From assembly GCA_035294005.1 (NCBI GenBank), contig DATGLT010000242.1, forward strand, positions 23,155-87,154: a stretch of 64,000 bases of DNA. The letters run 5' to 3'. Numbering within the stretch: position 1 is the stretch's first letter; each line of letters opens with the position of its first letter. The DNA comes from JANXQE01 sp035294005 (GTDB lineage: Bacteria; Verrucomicrobiota; Verrucomicrobiia; Limisphaerales; UBA8199). Positions 54,364-62,346 of the stretch are shown here, piece by piece. The notes under the pieces are model-generated. The model was not told where the DNA came from and ran no database searches. It saw only the letters and a list, made by a program, of their open reading frames with translations. The position numbers and the translations under genes are program-made.

Positions 54364-54828
54364 ATGGAAGCCGGCGAAACCAACACGTTGTACTATAAGC
54401 GGTCGCATTTTGTGACCCGTTTGCCACTGGACCGGCTGTACAGTGCCTCTCATTATTGGTTGCTGAACCAAAATGGCACCTGGCGAATTGGGTTGACCAA
54501 GTTCGCCACGCGGATGTTGGGAGAGATTGTGGACTATGGTTTTGAGATTCAGCCGGGCGGCACGATTGCCGCCGGGCAAGCCCTTGGCTGGATCGAGGGG
54601 TTCAAAGCCATTTCGGACATATTCAGCGTAATGATTGGCAGTTTTTGCGGCAGCAATCCGGAGTTAAGCAAGCAACCTGAACTAATCGACCGTGATTGCT
54701 ACGGTGAGGGCTGGTTATATGAGGCGACTGGCGACCCCGGCGATCTAAGCATGGACGCGAAGGGCTACAAGGAATTGCTGGATTCGACCATTGACAAGTT
54801 AGTTGAAAAACAGAAGGCCTCAGAGTAA
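54364..54828 (+). CDS. GcvH-like lipoyl carrier protein
   Basis: The ATG at 54364 gives 154 residues. The lipoyl site is in GWIEGFKAISDIFSV, aligning with the lysine of GcvH (VESVKAASDIYAP); the flanking GEIVDYGFEIQPGGTIAAGQ is also GcvH-like, and the protein ends with GYKELLDSTIDKL. No gcvT, gcvP or lplA is nearby. It begins a six-gene run and probably carries a lipoyl-bound intermediate or electrons for the following Fe-S proteins, as lipoate-binding proteins do in sulfur-oxidising Hdr-like systems. That parallel is an inference. Confidence 0.85.
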   Translation: MEAGETNTLYYKRSHFVTRLPLDRLYSASHYWLLNQNGTWRIGLTKFATRMLGEIVDYGFEIQPGGTIAAGQALGWIEGFKAISDIFSVMIGSFCGSNPELSKQPELIDRDCYGEGWLYEATGDPGDLSMDAKGYKELLDSTIDKLVEKQKASE

Positions 54829-54883
54829 AGAGTAAGGGCCACATCATGTTGTCGCGAAGCCACCTAAAGCAGCCGCCTGGAGT

Positions 54884-55303
54884 ATGACCCCCCCACGCAT
54901 CCTTTTTTGCAACTGCACGTATGCCAACGTGGTCCCCGCGGAAGTCAAAGCGGCTGTTTTAAGAAAGATTTGCGATGCGGGCGTGGCGTTCGACGCGGTG
55001 GCGGACCTTTGCGAACTGTCGGCGCGCAAAGATGCGAGCCTGAAGTCCATTGCCGAAGGGGGCCCGGTCAAGATCGCGGCGTGCTATCCCCGGGCAGTTA
55101 AATGGCTGTTTGCATCGGCGGGCGCGCCGTTGGACAAGGAGCACACTGAAGTCCTTAATATGCGGGTGCAAAGTGCGGAAGAAGTCGTGGAGAACGTACT
55201 CAAAGAAGAAATAAGGCCAAACCTGCCCGAAGGAAAAGCCATGGCCTCTGAGGCGCTGCCGTCCGGCACCGCGCCCGTGCAGGAAACAACCGCAACCCAA
55301 TGA
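54884..55303 (+). CDS. Small protein resembling the HdrA N-terminal cysteine domain
   Basis: A 139-residue protein. ILFCNCTYANVV, DAVADLCELSARKD and KIAACYPRAVKWLF follow the order of the N-terminal domain of HdrA-type proteins (CxCxxN..., ...C..., ...aaCxPR...). Three conserved cysteine positions could bind an Fe-S cluster. The C-terminal 35 residues are a low-complexity tail. The start lies 55 bases after the carrier gene, and the stop overlaps the ferredoxin start (ATGA). The likeness to HdrA is by pattern only. Confidence 0.65.
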   Translation: MTPPRILFCNCTYANVVPAEVKAAVLRKICDAGVAFDAVADLCELSARKDASLKSIAEGGPVKIAACYPRAVKWLFASAGAPLDKEHTEVLNMRVQSAEEVVENVLKEEIRPNLPEGKAMASEALPSGTAPVQETTATQ

Positions 55304-56142
55304 GTCTGGCCGGCCAAACGACTTTACGCGTGGTTCTCTACGAAGGAACCGGCAGTCACCCGTTGCCCGCGGAAGAGCGTTACTCGACAATAAGCGCACT
55401 GCTCGAAAAAGGCTTTGCGGTTGCACGCTCAAACGGGCACGGCCAGCCGTATTCGCCACAAGGAGGCGCCCTGCTGGTCATTGGCCGTTTCGAGAACGGG
55501 GTTGCCCCCGCGCTTGAGGACGCGTCGCAGCGAGTCGGCATTGAAAGCCGCGATATTGGCGATATGACCCGGGAAGGGATTGTTGAAGCGGCGGAGGCCG
55601 CGCGCAAGCAAAGCGGGGCGGCCGATCCAGCGCAGTGGAAACCGTGGTTTCCCGTGATTGATTACGATCGCTGCACCAATTGCATGCAATGCCTTTCGTT
55701 TTGTTTGTTCGGCGTTTACGGAGTGGACAGCGACCGGCGCATCCAGGCTCAAAACCATGACAATTGCAAAACCAATTGCCCGGCCTGTTCTCGGGTTTGC
55801 CCTGAAGCAGCCATCATGTTCCCGAAATACAAAGCCGGCCCGATCAATGGCGACGTTGTCCGGGACGAAGATCTTCAACGTGAGAAAATGAAGGTCGATA
55901 TCTCGGCTTTGCTGGGGGGCGATGTGTATTCGTTGCTTAGGGATCGCAGCGAAAAGGCGCGCAGCCGCTTTTCGAAGGAACGCGACGCAGACAAGGCGCT
56001 TAAAGAGCGGCAGAAATGCCTGACCAAACTGGCGCAAATGGGGGATATACCGCCGGAGGTTCTCCTGAGCCTGCCGTCGCCGGAGGAAATTGCGCGGCGC
56101 GCCGAGGAAGCGGCGGCGCGCGCCAAAGCAGCTATGGCATAA
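55300..56142 (+). CDS. Two-cluster [4Fe-4S] ferredoxin-domain protein
   Basis: A 280-residue protein. Residues ~8-110 form an alpha/beta domain (LRVVLYEGTG, GALLVIGRFENG) of unknown kind. CTNCMQCLSFCLFGVY and CKTNCPACSRVCPEAAI hold two four-cysteine sets, suggesting two [4Fe-4S] clusters; the second set is CxxxCxxCxxxCP rather than the usual CxxCxxCxxxCP. The C-terminal half is a charged helical region rich in Glu and Ala. It is coupled to the preceding gene by ATGA and two bases from the radical SAM gene, and is a probable electron carrier for it. Confidence 0.85.
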   Translation: MSLAGQTTLRVVLYEGTGSHPLPAEERYSTISALLEKGFAVARSNGHGQPYSPQGGALLVIGRFENGVAPALEDASQRVGIESRDIGDMTREGIVEAAEAARKQSGAADPAQWKPWFPVIDYDRCTNCMQCLSFCLFGVYGVDSDRRIQAQNHDNCKTNCPACSRVCPEAAIMFPKYKAGPINGDVVRDEDLQREKMKVDISALLGGDVYSLLRDRSEKARSRFSKERDADKALKERQKCLTKLAQMGDIPPEVLLSLPSPEEIARRAEEAAARAKAAMA

Positions 56143-56144
56143 TC

Positions 56145-57440
56145 ATGGTTCCACGCCTTGTTTTTCGAACGTTGCGCAACGCCGATAAGCGTTGCCTGTG
56201 GAAATTCGCCTGGAACTTCGGGGTCAAAGGGCTGGTTTCGGTAGAAAAGTTCAAGCGCAGGATCAAGCGGGGAGAATACTTCCCGCCGTTCCTTTACCTT
56301 TCAATCGGCAGCGCCTGCAACCTTCGATGCCAGGGCTGTTGGGTGGATGTTGAGGAAAAAAACTTTATTGAACTGGAGACCCTGAACCGGGTGGTGCGGG
56401 AGGCGAGGGCGCACGGCAATTCGTTTTTCGGGATTTTGGGTGGCGAGCCGTTTATGCACCCGAACCTGCTCGAGTTTTTAGCCGCGCATCCGGCCTGCTA
56501 TTTTCAGATCTTCACGAACGGGCAATTCATTACCGAAAAAATTGCGCGGCGCCTGAAGGCATTGGGAAATGCGACACCACTCGTCAGTATCGAGGGCCGC
56601 GAAATTGTCAGCGACGAACGCCGGGGCAAACGCGACGTGTTCAACAAAACGATGGCCGGTCTGCGGCATTGCGTTGAACAGGGGCTTCTGACCGGGGTGG
56701 CAACGAGTGTTTGCCAGACCAATATCACCGAATTGCTGACGCGCGAATGGCTGGAAGAATTGATTCGGTTGGGAGTCCACTACGTGTGGTACCACACCTA
56801 CCGGCCGGTGGGGCCCAAGATGAACCCGGCGCTGGCGTTGAGACCAGAACAACTGGTCGAAGTCAGAAAGTTCGTGGTCGAGATGCGGGCCCGGATGCCG
56901 ATCGCGATTATCGACGCGTATTACGATCACGACGGCCGCGCGCTCTGCCCGATGGCTACCGGCATCAGCCATCACGTCGGGCCAGGCGGGCATATCGAGC
57001 CCTGCCCCATCCTGCAGTTTGCCACTGAAACAATTCGCGATTCGCGGGGCATCTTCGCCACGATCCGCGATAGTGCTTTTTTGAGAGATTTCCGCGAACT
57101 CTCGGCGCAGGCCACGCGCGGGTGCGTTGTGCTGGAGCGGCCGGACCTGGTGAAAGAGCTGGTTCTCAAACACGGCGCCCGGGACACCACGGCCAGGGGA
57201 ACAGCGATGGCGGAGCTCGAAGCGATGGCGCCGCGGTTCAGCCAATGGCTTCCGGGAGAAGAAGTGCCCGAGAAACACTGGATGTACCGCTGGAGCAAAA
57301 AATTTTGGTTCAATGACTTTAACGCATACGGCCGCGTGCATTCGGACGCCGAAGCAAAAGCTCGAGAGTTGCGTCGGCAATTATGTCAACCCGCAATCGC
57401 GTCCAAGCCGCCGAGAACGCCAGAAACCACACTCGCCTGA
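56145..57440 (+). CDS. Radical SAM enzyme
   Basis: The ATG at 56145 gives 431 residues; a longer in-frame start lies within the ferredoxin gene. The cluster motif is CNLRCQGC (C58, C62, C65, CxxxCxxC) and GILGGEPFMHP the GGEP motif. CPMATGISHHVGPGGHIEPCP adds two cysteines, possibly an auxiliary cluster (SPASM-like). The C-terminus is basic and aromatic (WMYRWSKKFWFNDFNAYGR). Reaction unknown; its setting suggests modification of an isoprenoid or a lipoyl-bound substrate. Confidence 0.9.
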   Translation: MVPRLVFRTLRNADKRCLWKFAWNFGVKGLVSVEKFKRRIKRGEYFPPFLYLSIGSACNLRCQGCWVDVEEKNFIELETLNRVVREARAHGNSFFGILGGEPFMHPNLLEFLAAHPACYFQIFTNGQFITEKIARRLKALGNATPLVSIEGREIVSDERRGKRDVFNKTMAGLRHCVEQGLLTGVATSVCQTNITELLTREWLEELIRLGVHYVWYHTYRPVGPKMNPALALRPEQLVEVRKFVVEMRARMPIAIIDAYYDHDGRALCPMATGISHHVGPGGHIEPCPILQFATETIRDSRGIFATIRDSAFLRDFRELSAQATRGCVVLERPDLVKELVLKHGARDTTARGTAMAELEAMAPRFSQWLPGEEVPEKHWMYRWSKKFWFNDFNAYGRVHSDAEAKARELRRQLCQPAIASKPPRTPETTLA

Positions 57441-57446
57441 GGAATC

Positions 57447-59189
57447 ATGCAAACCCAGAATTTCAGCCCACTCACGATCCCGCGGCCGGTCCCGGTTCAG
57501 CGGTTTCGGCAGCCTAAAAAGAACATCCCGCAAACGCTGCTCGAGAGAACGCGGGTCTTGCAAGCGGTGCGCCGGTATGTCGCCGAACATAACCCGGTGC
57601 CGCCTCTACCTGACGACCAATTGAAGGAACACGCCGCGCAGCTCCTGCGAGAGCTCAAGTGCGACGCGGTATACCGGGATTACATCGGGGTCCTGCTCAA
57701 TAATGAAATGTGGCGAGAGCCACTGGCCAGGGTTCCTTTTGAACGCCGGCTGTTGCTGCTGCCGAAGTGTCTGCGCGTCGAGAGCAAATGCCCGGCGCCC
57801 TTTGACGAGCTTGGATTACTGTGCAAGCAATGCGGGTTGTGTTCGATTCAGGATCTTCAACTGGAAGCCGAGCGGCTCGGGTACGCGGTGTTGGTGGCCG
57901 AAGGCAGCGCGGTGGTCATGTCGCTGATTCAAACCGGAAAAATCGAGGCAATCGTCGGCGTCAGCTGCTTGAGCGTGCTCGAACGGGCATTTCCTTACAT
58001 GGAAGCGGCAGCGATTCCGGGCGTGGCGATTCCTTTGCTCCAGGACGACTGCATCGATACAACCGTCGATCTGGAATGGGTCTGGGACTACATCCATTTG
58101 ACGGCGGACGACAAAACACGCCGGCTGGATTTGGGGGCGTTGCGCGACGAAGTTGACACGTGGTTCAGCGCGGGTTCGCTGGAGAACATCATGGGTCCGG
58201 CGGAAGGAGTCACCGAAGAAATTGGCCGGGCATGGCTCGCCCGCGAAGGCAAACGCTGGCGGCCATTTCTGGCCGTGGCGGCATCCCAGGCCTTGAGCGA
58301 GAAAAACGAGGCTTCGTTGCCGCAGGATTTGAAGAAGGTGGCGGTGGCCGTTGAATGCTTCCATAAAGCGTCGCTCATCCATGACGACATCGAGGACAAT
58401 GACACGGTCCGGTATGGGCAGAAAACGCTGCACGAAGAGCACGGGTTGGCGGTGGCCTTGAATGTGGGCGACCTATTGATTGGCGAAGGGTATCGGCTGA
58501 TCGCCGAATGCCAGGCCGGCGCCGGGCAAAAGGCGGCCATGCTCCGCGTCGCCTCGGAAGGCCAGCGCCAGCTTTGCAGAGGCCAGGGCGCTGAATTGGT
58601 TTGGGCGAGCAAACCGTCGCCGCTGACCTCACTCGAGGTGTTGGATATTTTCCGGCGCAAAACGGCGCCCGCTTTTGAAGTGGCGTTGCGGATTGGAGCG
58701 CTGTACGCCGGCATCGATCAACACGACGAAGTTTCGGAAACATTGCGCACCTTCAGCGAAGCGTTAGGCATCGCCTACCAAATCAGGGACGACCTGAGCG
58801 ACCTGGGCGAACAGGGCGAGACAAACGACATCGCGGGATTGCGTCCAAGCCTGCTGCTGGCCGTCGCTCATGAGCGCGCGACCGACAGCGCCACCAAAGA
58901 AATGACGGAGGCGTTGTGGGGCCGCAGGTTCAAGGGTAGGACTGCGTCCGTGGAGGATCTGTATGTGAGTTTGAAGGCGGATGAGCGCTGCCGCGTCTTG
59001 CTCGAAACGTACAAGGAAGAAGCCGTTCGTTCATTGCGCGATCTCGAGAATCCAAACCTCAAGGGGCTTTTGCGGCGGGTTATTGGAAAGATCTTCAACG
59101 ATGTGGAAATCAAGGGCTGGTGCAAGGAGCACGAAGCCGCCCGGAAAAACGGAACGCCTCAGGCACAAATCGAAACTGTGGCAGGCTGA
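57447..59189 (+). CDS. DUF116 domain fused to isoprenyl diphosphate synthase
   Basis: A 580-residue fusion. The N-terminal ~90-230 is DUF116: LLLPKCLRVESKC, LLCKQCGLCSI, EGSAVVMSLIQ, IVGVSCLSVLERAF and IPLLQDDCIDTTVD, with six or more ordered cysteines. The C-terminal ~240-560 is a trans-isoprenyl diphosphate synthase: GKRWRPFL, first DDxxD in LIHDDIEDND, second in YQIRDDLSDLGE, all intact. Both parts are in one uninterrupted frame. It likely makes a C15-C20+ diphosphate. DUF116 is of unknown function and often lies near Fe-S proteins. The fusion is unusual to me. Confidence 0.9.
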   Translation: MQTQNFSPLTIPRPVPVQRFRQPKKNIPQTLLERTRVLQAVRRYVAEHNPVPPLPDDQLKEHAAQLLRELKCDAVYRDYIGVLLNNEMWREPLARVPFERRLLLLPKCLRVESKCPAPFDELGLLCKQCGLCSIQDLQLEAERLGYAVLVAEGSAVVMSLIQTGKIEAIVGVSCLSVLERAFPYMEAAAIPGVAIPLLQDDCIDTTVDLEWVWDYIHLTADDKTRRLDLGALRDEVDTWFSAGSLENIMGPAEGVTEEIGRAWLAREGKRWRPFLAVAASQALSEKNEASLPQDLKKVAVAVECFHKASLIHDDIEDNDTVRYGQKTLHEEHGLAVALNVGDLLIGEGYRLIAECQAGAGQKAAMLRVASEGQRQLCRGQGAELVWASKPSPLTSLEVLDIFRRKTAPAFEVALRIGALYAGIDQHDEVSETLRTFSEALGIAYQIRDDLSDLGEQGETNDIAGLRPSLLLAVAHERATDSATKEMTEALWGRRFKGRTASVEDLYVSLKADERCRVLLETYKEEAVRSLRDLENPNLKGLLRRVIGKIFNDVEIKGWCKEHEAARKNGTPQAQIETVAG

Positions 59190-59198
59190 GCCGGCTTC

Positions 59199-60086
59199 GT
59201 GAGCCTGCGTCTGCAACTGCTCCAGGTCGCTCGCCTGGCTCCGCGCCTTTTGGGCGATTCCACCGAACTGGTCCGCGATTTTTACCGGCGCCAATTTGAT
59301 GAACGGGGGGCGGCTTGCGATCGCTCCGGCAAACCGGATCTTTATTATACGATTTTCGCCATCGCCGGCGCCAGGGCCCTCGACCTGTCACCGCCCCTCG
59401 ATCGCACCCGGGAATGGCTCCTGACTTTTGGCGACGGGCAAGGTCTGGACCTGGTGCACCTCGGGGCATTAGCCAGGTGCTGGGCGGAATTTGGCAGAGA
59501 GCAACGTCCCAAAGACATCGAAGACGGGCTCCTGAATCACCTGGAGAAGTTCCGCAAACCCGATGGCGGATACGACGGGGACCCGAATCTAAAACATGGC
59601 ACCGCATACGGCGCCTTTGTCGCCCTGGGCGCGTGGCAGGACCTCGGCCGAACTCCTCCCCGATTGCTGGATCTCGTTCGATGTTTCAAACACCTGGAAA
59701 GCTCTGATGGCGCCTGGAGCAACCTGCCAGGAATGAAGATTGGCGCGCTCAATGCCACTGCCGGCGCCGTTACTATTATTCGTCACTTGAGCTTTCCAGT
59801 CAGCCAGGCAGTGGGCCAATGGCTGTTGGCCCAGGCTCATCCGCAGGGCGGGTTCAAAGCAATTCCCCAGGCTCCCGTTCCGGATCTTCTATCCACCGCG
59901 ACCGCCCTTCATGCCCTTTCAGCGATGGATATCCGGCTGCAGTCGCAGCTGCATGAACGCTGCCTCGATTTCATCGACACTCTGTGGGATGCCTCCGGCG
60001 GGTTCCATGGGAATTGGACCGACGACGACCTGGACGCGGAATACACCTTTTACGGCCTGCTGGCGTTGGGGCATTTGAGCCTTTGA
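59199..60086 (+). CDS. Prenyltransferase/terpene-cyclase-like alpha-alpha barrel protein
   Basis: A 295-residue protein with a GTG start. Repeats of the protein prenyltransferase/squalene cyclase type are visible: RKPDGGYDGDP...GTAYGAFVAL, ESSDGAWSN, HPQGGFKAIPQAP...STATALHALS and ASGGFHGNWTDDDLDAEYTFYGLLAL. The zinc-ligand Asp/Cys/His set of protein prenyltransferases is not evident, and there is no DxDD cyclase motif. It may bind or transform the isoprenoid made by the preceding protein. It ends the operon, converging on a GH43 gene. Confidence 0.82.
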   Translation: MSLRLQLLQVARLAPRLLGDSTELVRDFYRRQFDERGAACDRSGKPDLYYTIFAIAGARALDLSPPLDRTREWLLTFGDGQGLDLVHLGALARCWAEFGREQRPKDIEDGLLNHLEKFRKPDGGYDGDPNLKHGTAYGAFVALGAWQDLGRTPPRLLDLVRCFKHLESSDGAWSNLPGMKIGALNATAGAVTIIRHLSFPVSQAVGQWLLAQAHPQGGFKAIPQAPVPDLLSTATALHALSAMDIRLQSQLHERCLDFIDTLWDASGGFHGNWTDDDLDAEYTFYGLLALGHLSL

Positions 60087-60135
60087 AAAACAGACGAGCG
60101 GCGAGAGCCTGGGCGGGGTGGGCCGACAGCCAAAT

Positions 60136-61368
60136 TCACCGGGAAGATTCGACCCGGTAAAACCGGTTTTTCGTCTGCGGTCCATCTATCATTTCAATTG
60201 AGAACTGTGTGCCTGGGGCATTTGTCATACCGTTCCAGTGGAGAAGATCGGACGACGACTGGACCTGCCATTGATTGGTCGTAAGCGGCAAGGGAGCCCG
60301 GATATTCATTCGGACCCCGCCATTGGGCTGCGGGATAATTCCCTGAAAAACCGCGGCGGTAAAGGAATCGCCCGATGGCGCGGGAATGAGAATCCCGGCC
60401 GGGATAGGGTGCCCAAAAACCGGATCTCCGCCGGCGCTCCAACTGAAAGATTGCATGCGAATGTCTCGAGTCCAGCCGGCGCCGCTGTATTTGGCCGCGT
60501 GATAGAAAATCCAATCCTGAGTGCCGTCCAAGGAGGTCGTCAGACCGCAGTGACCCGGACCGTAAACAGCGCCGTCCGGGCCGACATACGTCGAAAAAAC
60601 CGGCCCCGAAGATTTCGTCCAGGAGGCGGGATTGAGATAATTGCCGTCGGTATTGACGAGCATCCCCAGGCACTCATTGTCGGTCCAGGAAAGATTAGCG
60701 GCGTAGACAACAAAGACTTTGCCGTCACGTTGAAGCACCTCTGGCCCCTCCTCGATCCAACTCTCCCACGTGTGATTGGGCGTAGCCAAGAGCACTCGAG
60801 GCCCGCTGATTGTGAGCGGGTCGCTCATGGGTGCGATGTAAAGATTTTGCAGGCCGTCCTGTGTGCCCGGCCAACCTGACCAGATAAAATACAGCGCGCC
60901 ATTGGTAGCCTCGAGCACCGTCCCGTCGATCGCCCAGCAGTCTGTGCTCGAATCATACACCTTTCCTTTGGGTTTGAACGAAAAGGTCGGACCAGTTGTA
61001 TCGGATTCGGCAGCGAACATGCGATGGTTGGCGTTGTTGCCGTCATCGGCGGAGTAATACACGTAAGCTTTTCCACCGAAGAAATGAAGTTCGGGCGCCC
61101 AAACGTCCAGGTTGTACGGAGCGGATGGATAAAAAACCGTAGCCACCTGCGCCTGGCCGATTCCGCCGGGGCCGGCCAGGTGCGTCGCGCGATAAATCGC
61201 AACGCTCGATCCGGTGGTGTACGTGAGGTAATAATAGCCATCCTGAAAGACGACCCAAGGATCGGCCCCATTGGCGACAACCGGATTGGTAAAGGTGTCC
61301 GATCCACAAGCGGCGCAACCGAAGCCGAAGACAGCTACAATCAAGAGGATATGCATCCGGAAGGTCAT
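60136..61368 (-). CDS. Secreted GH43-family glycoside hydrolase
   Basis: The ATG at 61368 gives 410 residues with a signal peptide (HILLIVAVFGFGCAACG). The three catalytic acids of the five-bladed GH43 propeller are present: base Asp in GADPWVV, modulating Asp in NLDVWAPELH and acid Glu in WIEEGPEVL. The C-terminal ~80 residues (QWQVQSSSDLLHWNGM...NRFYRVESSR) are the phylum's secreted-protein end domain. It probably cleaves arabinan, xylan or galactan side chains. The frame extends further upstream but would add unlike residues. Confidence 0.9.
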   Translation of the reverse strand: MTFRMHILLIVAVFGFGCAACGSDTFTNPVVANGADPWVVFQDGYYYLTYTTGSSVAIYRATHLAGPGGIGQAQVATVFYPSAPYNLDVWAPELHFFGGKAYVYYSADDGNNANHRMFAAESDTTGPTFSFKPKGKVYDSSTDCWAIDGTVLEATNGALYFIWSGWPGTQDGLQNLYIAPMSDPLTISGPRVLLATPNHTWESWIEEGPEVLQRDGKVFVVYAANLSWTDNECLGMLVNTDGNYLNPASWTKSSGPVFSTYVGPDGAVYGPGHCGLTTSLDGTQDWIFYHAAKYSGAGWTRDIRMQSFSWSAGGDPVFGHPIPAGILIPAPSGDSFTAAVFQGIIPQPNGGVRMNIRAPLPLTTNQWQVQSSSDLLHWNGMTNAPGTQFSIEMIDGPQTKNRFYRVESSR

Positions 61369-61672
61369 CGGAGGAACAACGGTTATTCGATGGGTATTAG
61401 AGTAACTGACGCCGGTGGAAATGCAATTGAAGAGCAAGGGAAACAACCGAAGCGAGTCAACGCGGCGGCGAATCCAAGTCAATCCTCATCGCCAAATCGC
61501 GACAGGACGGCATTGGAAATGGATTGGGGTTATTTGGCGTGTTCGCGGCGCAGGTTGGATATGATCGGAGGGGCCAACCGCGATCGCGTGCTTATGTTGC
61601 CTGTTGCAAAAGACGTCTTGAGGCCTATCCTCTTAATTAGGGCTATTACCGGTTTCGTGTGTTCATAAACGT
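61369..61672. other. Divergent intergenic region, nothing identified
   Basis: The 304 bases between the divergent GH43 and HTH genes should hold promoters for both. I see no clear boxes, palindrome or repeat beyond short matches. Confidence 0.3.
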
Positions 61673-62266
61673 ATGGCTTCGCCGGTTAACACGGAAATTC
61701 GAGCCGCGCTTCGAGATCAAAAGCGTGTCAGGGTCGCCATTTCCGATGGGGCGGGAACTGGCGGACTTCGACTCCTGGTTGGAGCCCTTGCGGCAAAAGA
61801 CAAACAGAAACGCGAGGAGCGTCCGGCTGAAAGCCAGGGCGCAATTCACCTGACCGCGCGCGAACTTCAAATTCTGCGGCTCATTGCCAAGGGCCTGCAC
61901 AATCGGCAGATTGCAGCCAAAATCCACCGCTCGATCAAAACGGTGGAGAAACACCGGCAGAACTTGCACTCGAAACTCAGCACGCATGAAGTAGCCGGCC
62001 TAACCCGGCATGCGCTGGAGTTGGGCCTGATGAATGAACGACGCGGCGGTTCCGGAAGACTCCTCAAAAATTGCAAACAACTCACGCCACGTGAACTGGA
62101 AGTGCTGAAGCTGGTCGCGCAAGGATCGGGAAACAAGTGGATTGCGAGCGAACTGCACCGGTCCATCAAGACCATTGATCATCACCGGGAGAACATCATG
62201 AAGAAGCTCGGGATTCATGAGGTCGCCGGCCTGACGCGGCACGCGTTCGAGCTCGGACTCTTGTAA
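61673..62266 (+). CDS. Protein with two tandem LuxR/GerE-type HTH domains
   Basis: A 197-residue protein with no receiver or ligand domain. After a ~58-residue basic N-terminus come two LuxR-type HTH domains, ~59-118 and ~138-197. Each has LTxREL, a scaffold helix, HRSIKTxxxHRxN as recognition helix and HEVAGLTRHAxELGL. The two match at 37 of 60 positions by hand count, so this is an internal duplication. It probably binds two adjacent half-sites as a monomer. Target unknown; divergent from the GH43 gene. Confidence 0.85.
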   Translation: MASPVNTEIRAALRDQKRVRVAISDGAGTGGLRLLVGALAAKDKQKREERPAESQGAIHLTARELQILRLIAKGLHNRQIAAKIHRSIKTVEKHRQNLHSKLSTHEVAGLTRHALELGLMNERRGGSGRLLKNCKQLTPRELEVLKLVAQGSGNKWIASELHRSIKTIDHHRENIMKKLGIHEVAGLTRHAFELGLL

Positions 62267-62278
62267 ACGGGGGTCGAG

Positions 62279-62340
62279 GGTCGATGGCCGAGTTCGCCGA
62301 GGGCCGCACGTTGATGGTCGGCGGCCCTCGACGGTCGACC
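62279..62340. terminator. Bidirectional terminator-like nested hairpin
   Basis: CGAGGGCCGC (62298-62307) pairs exactly with GCGGCCCTCG (62321-62330) over a 13-base loop, and GGTCGA (62279-62284) with TCGACC (62335-62340) outside it. It lies between the stops of two convergent genes and is followed by CAAAAC. Confidence 0.55.
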
Positions 62341-62346
62341 AAAACT

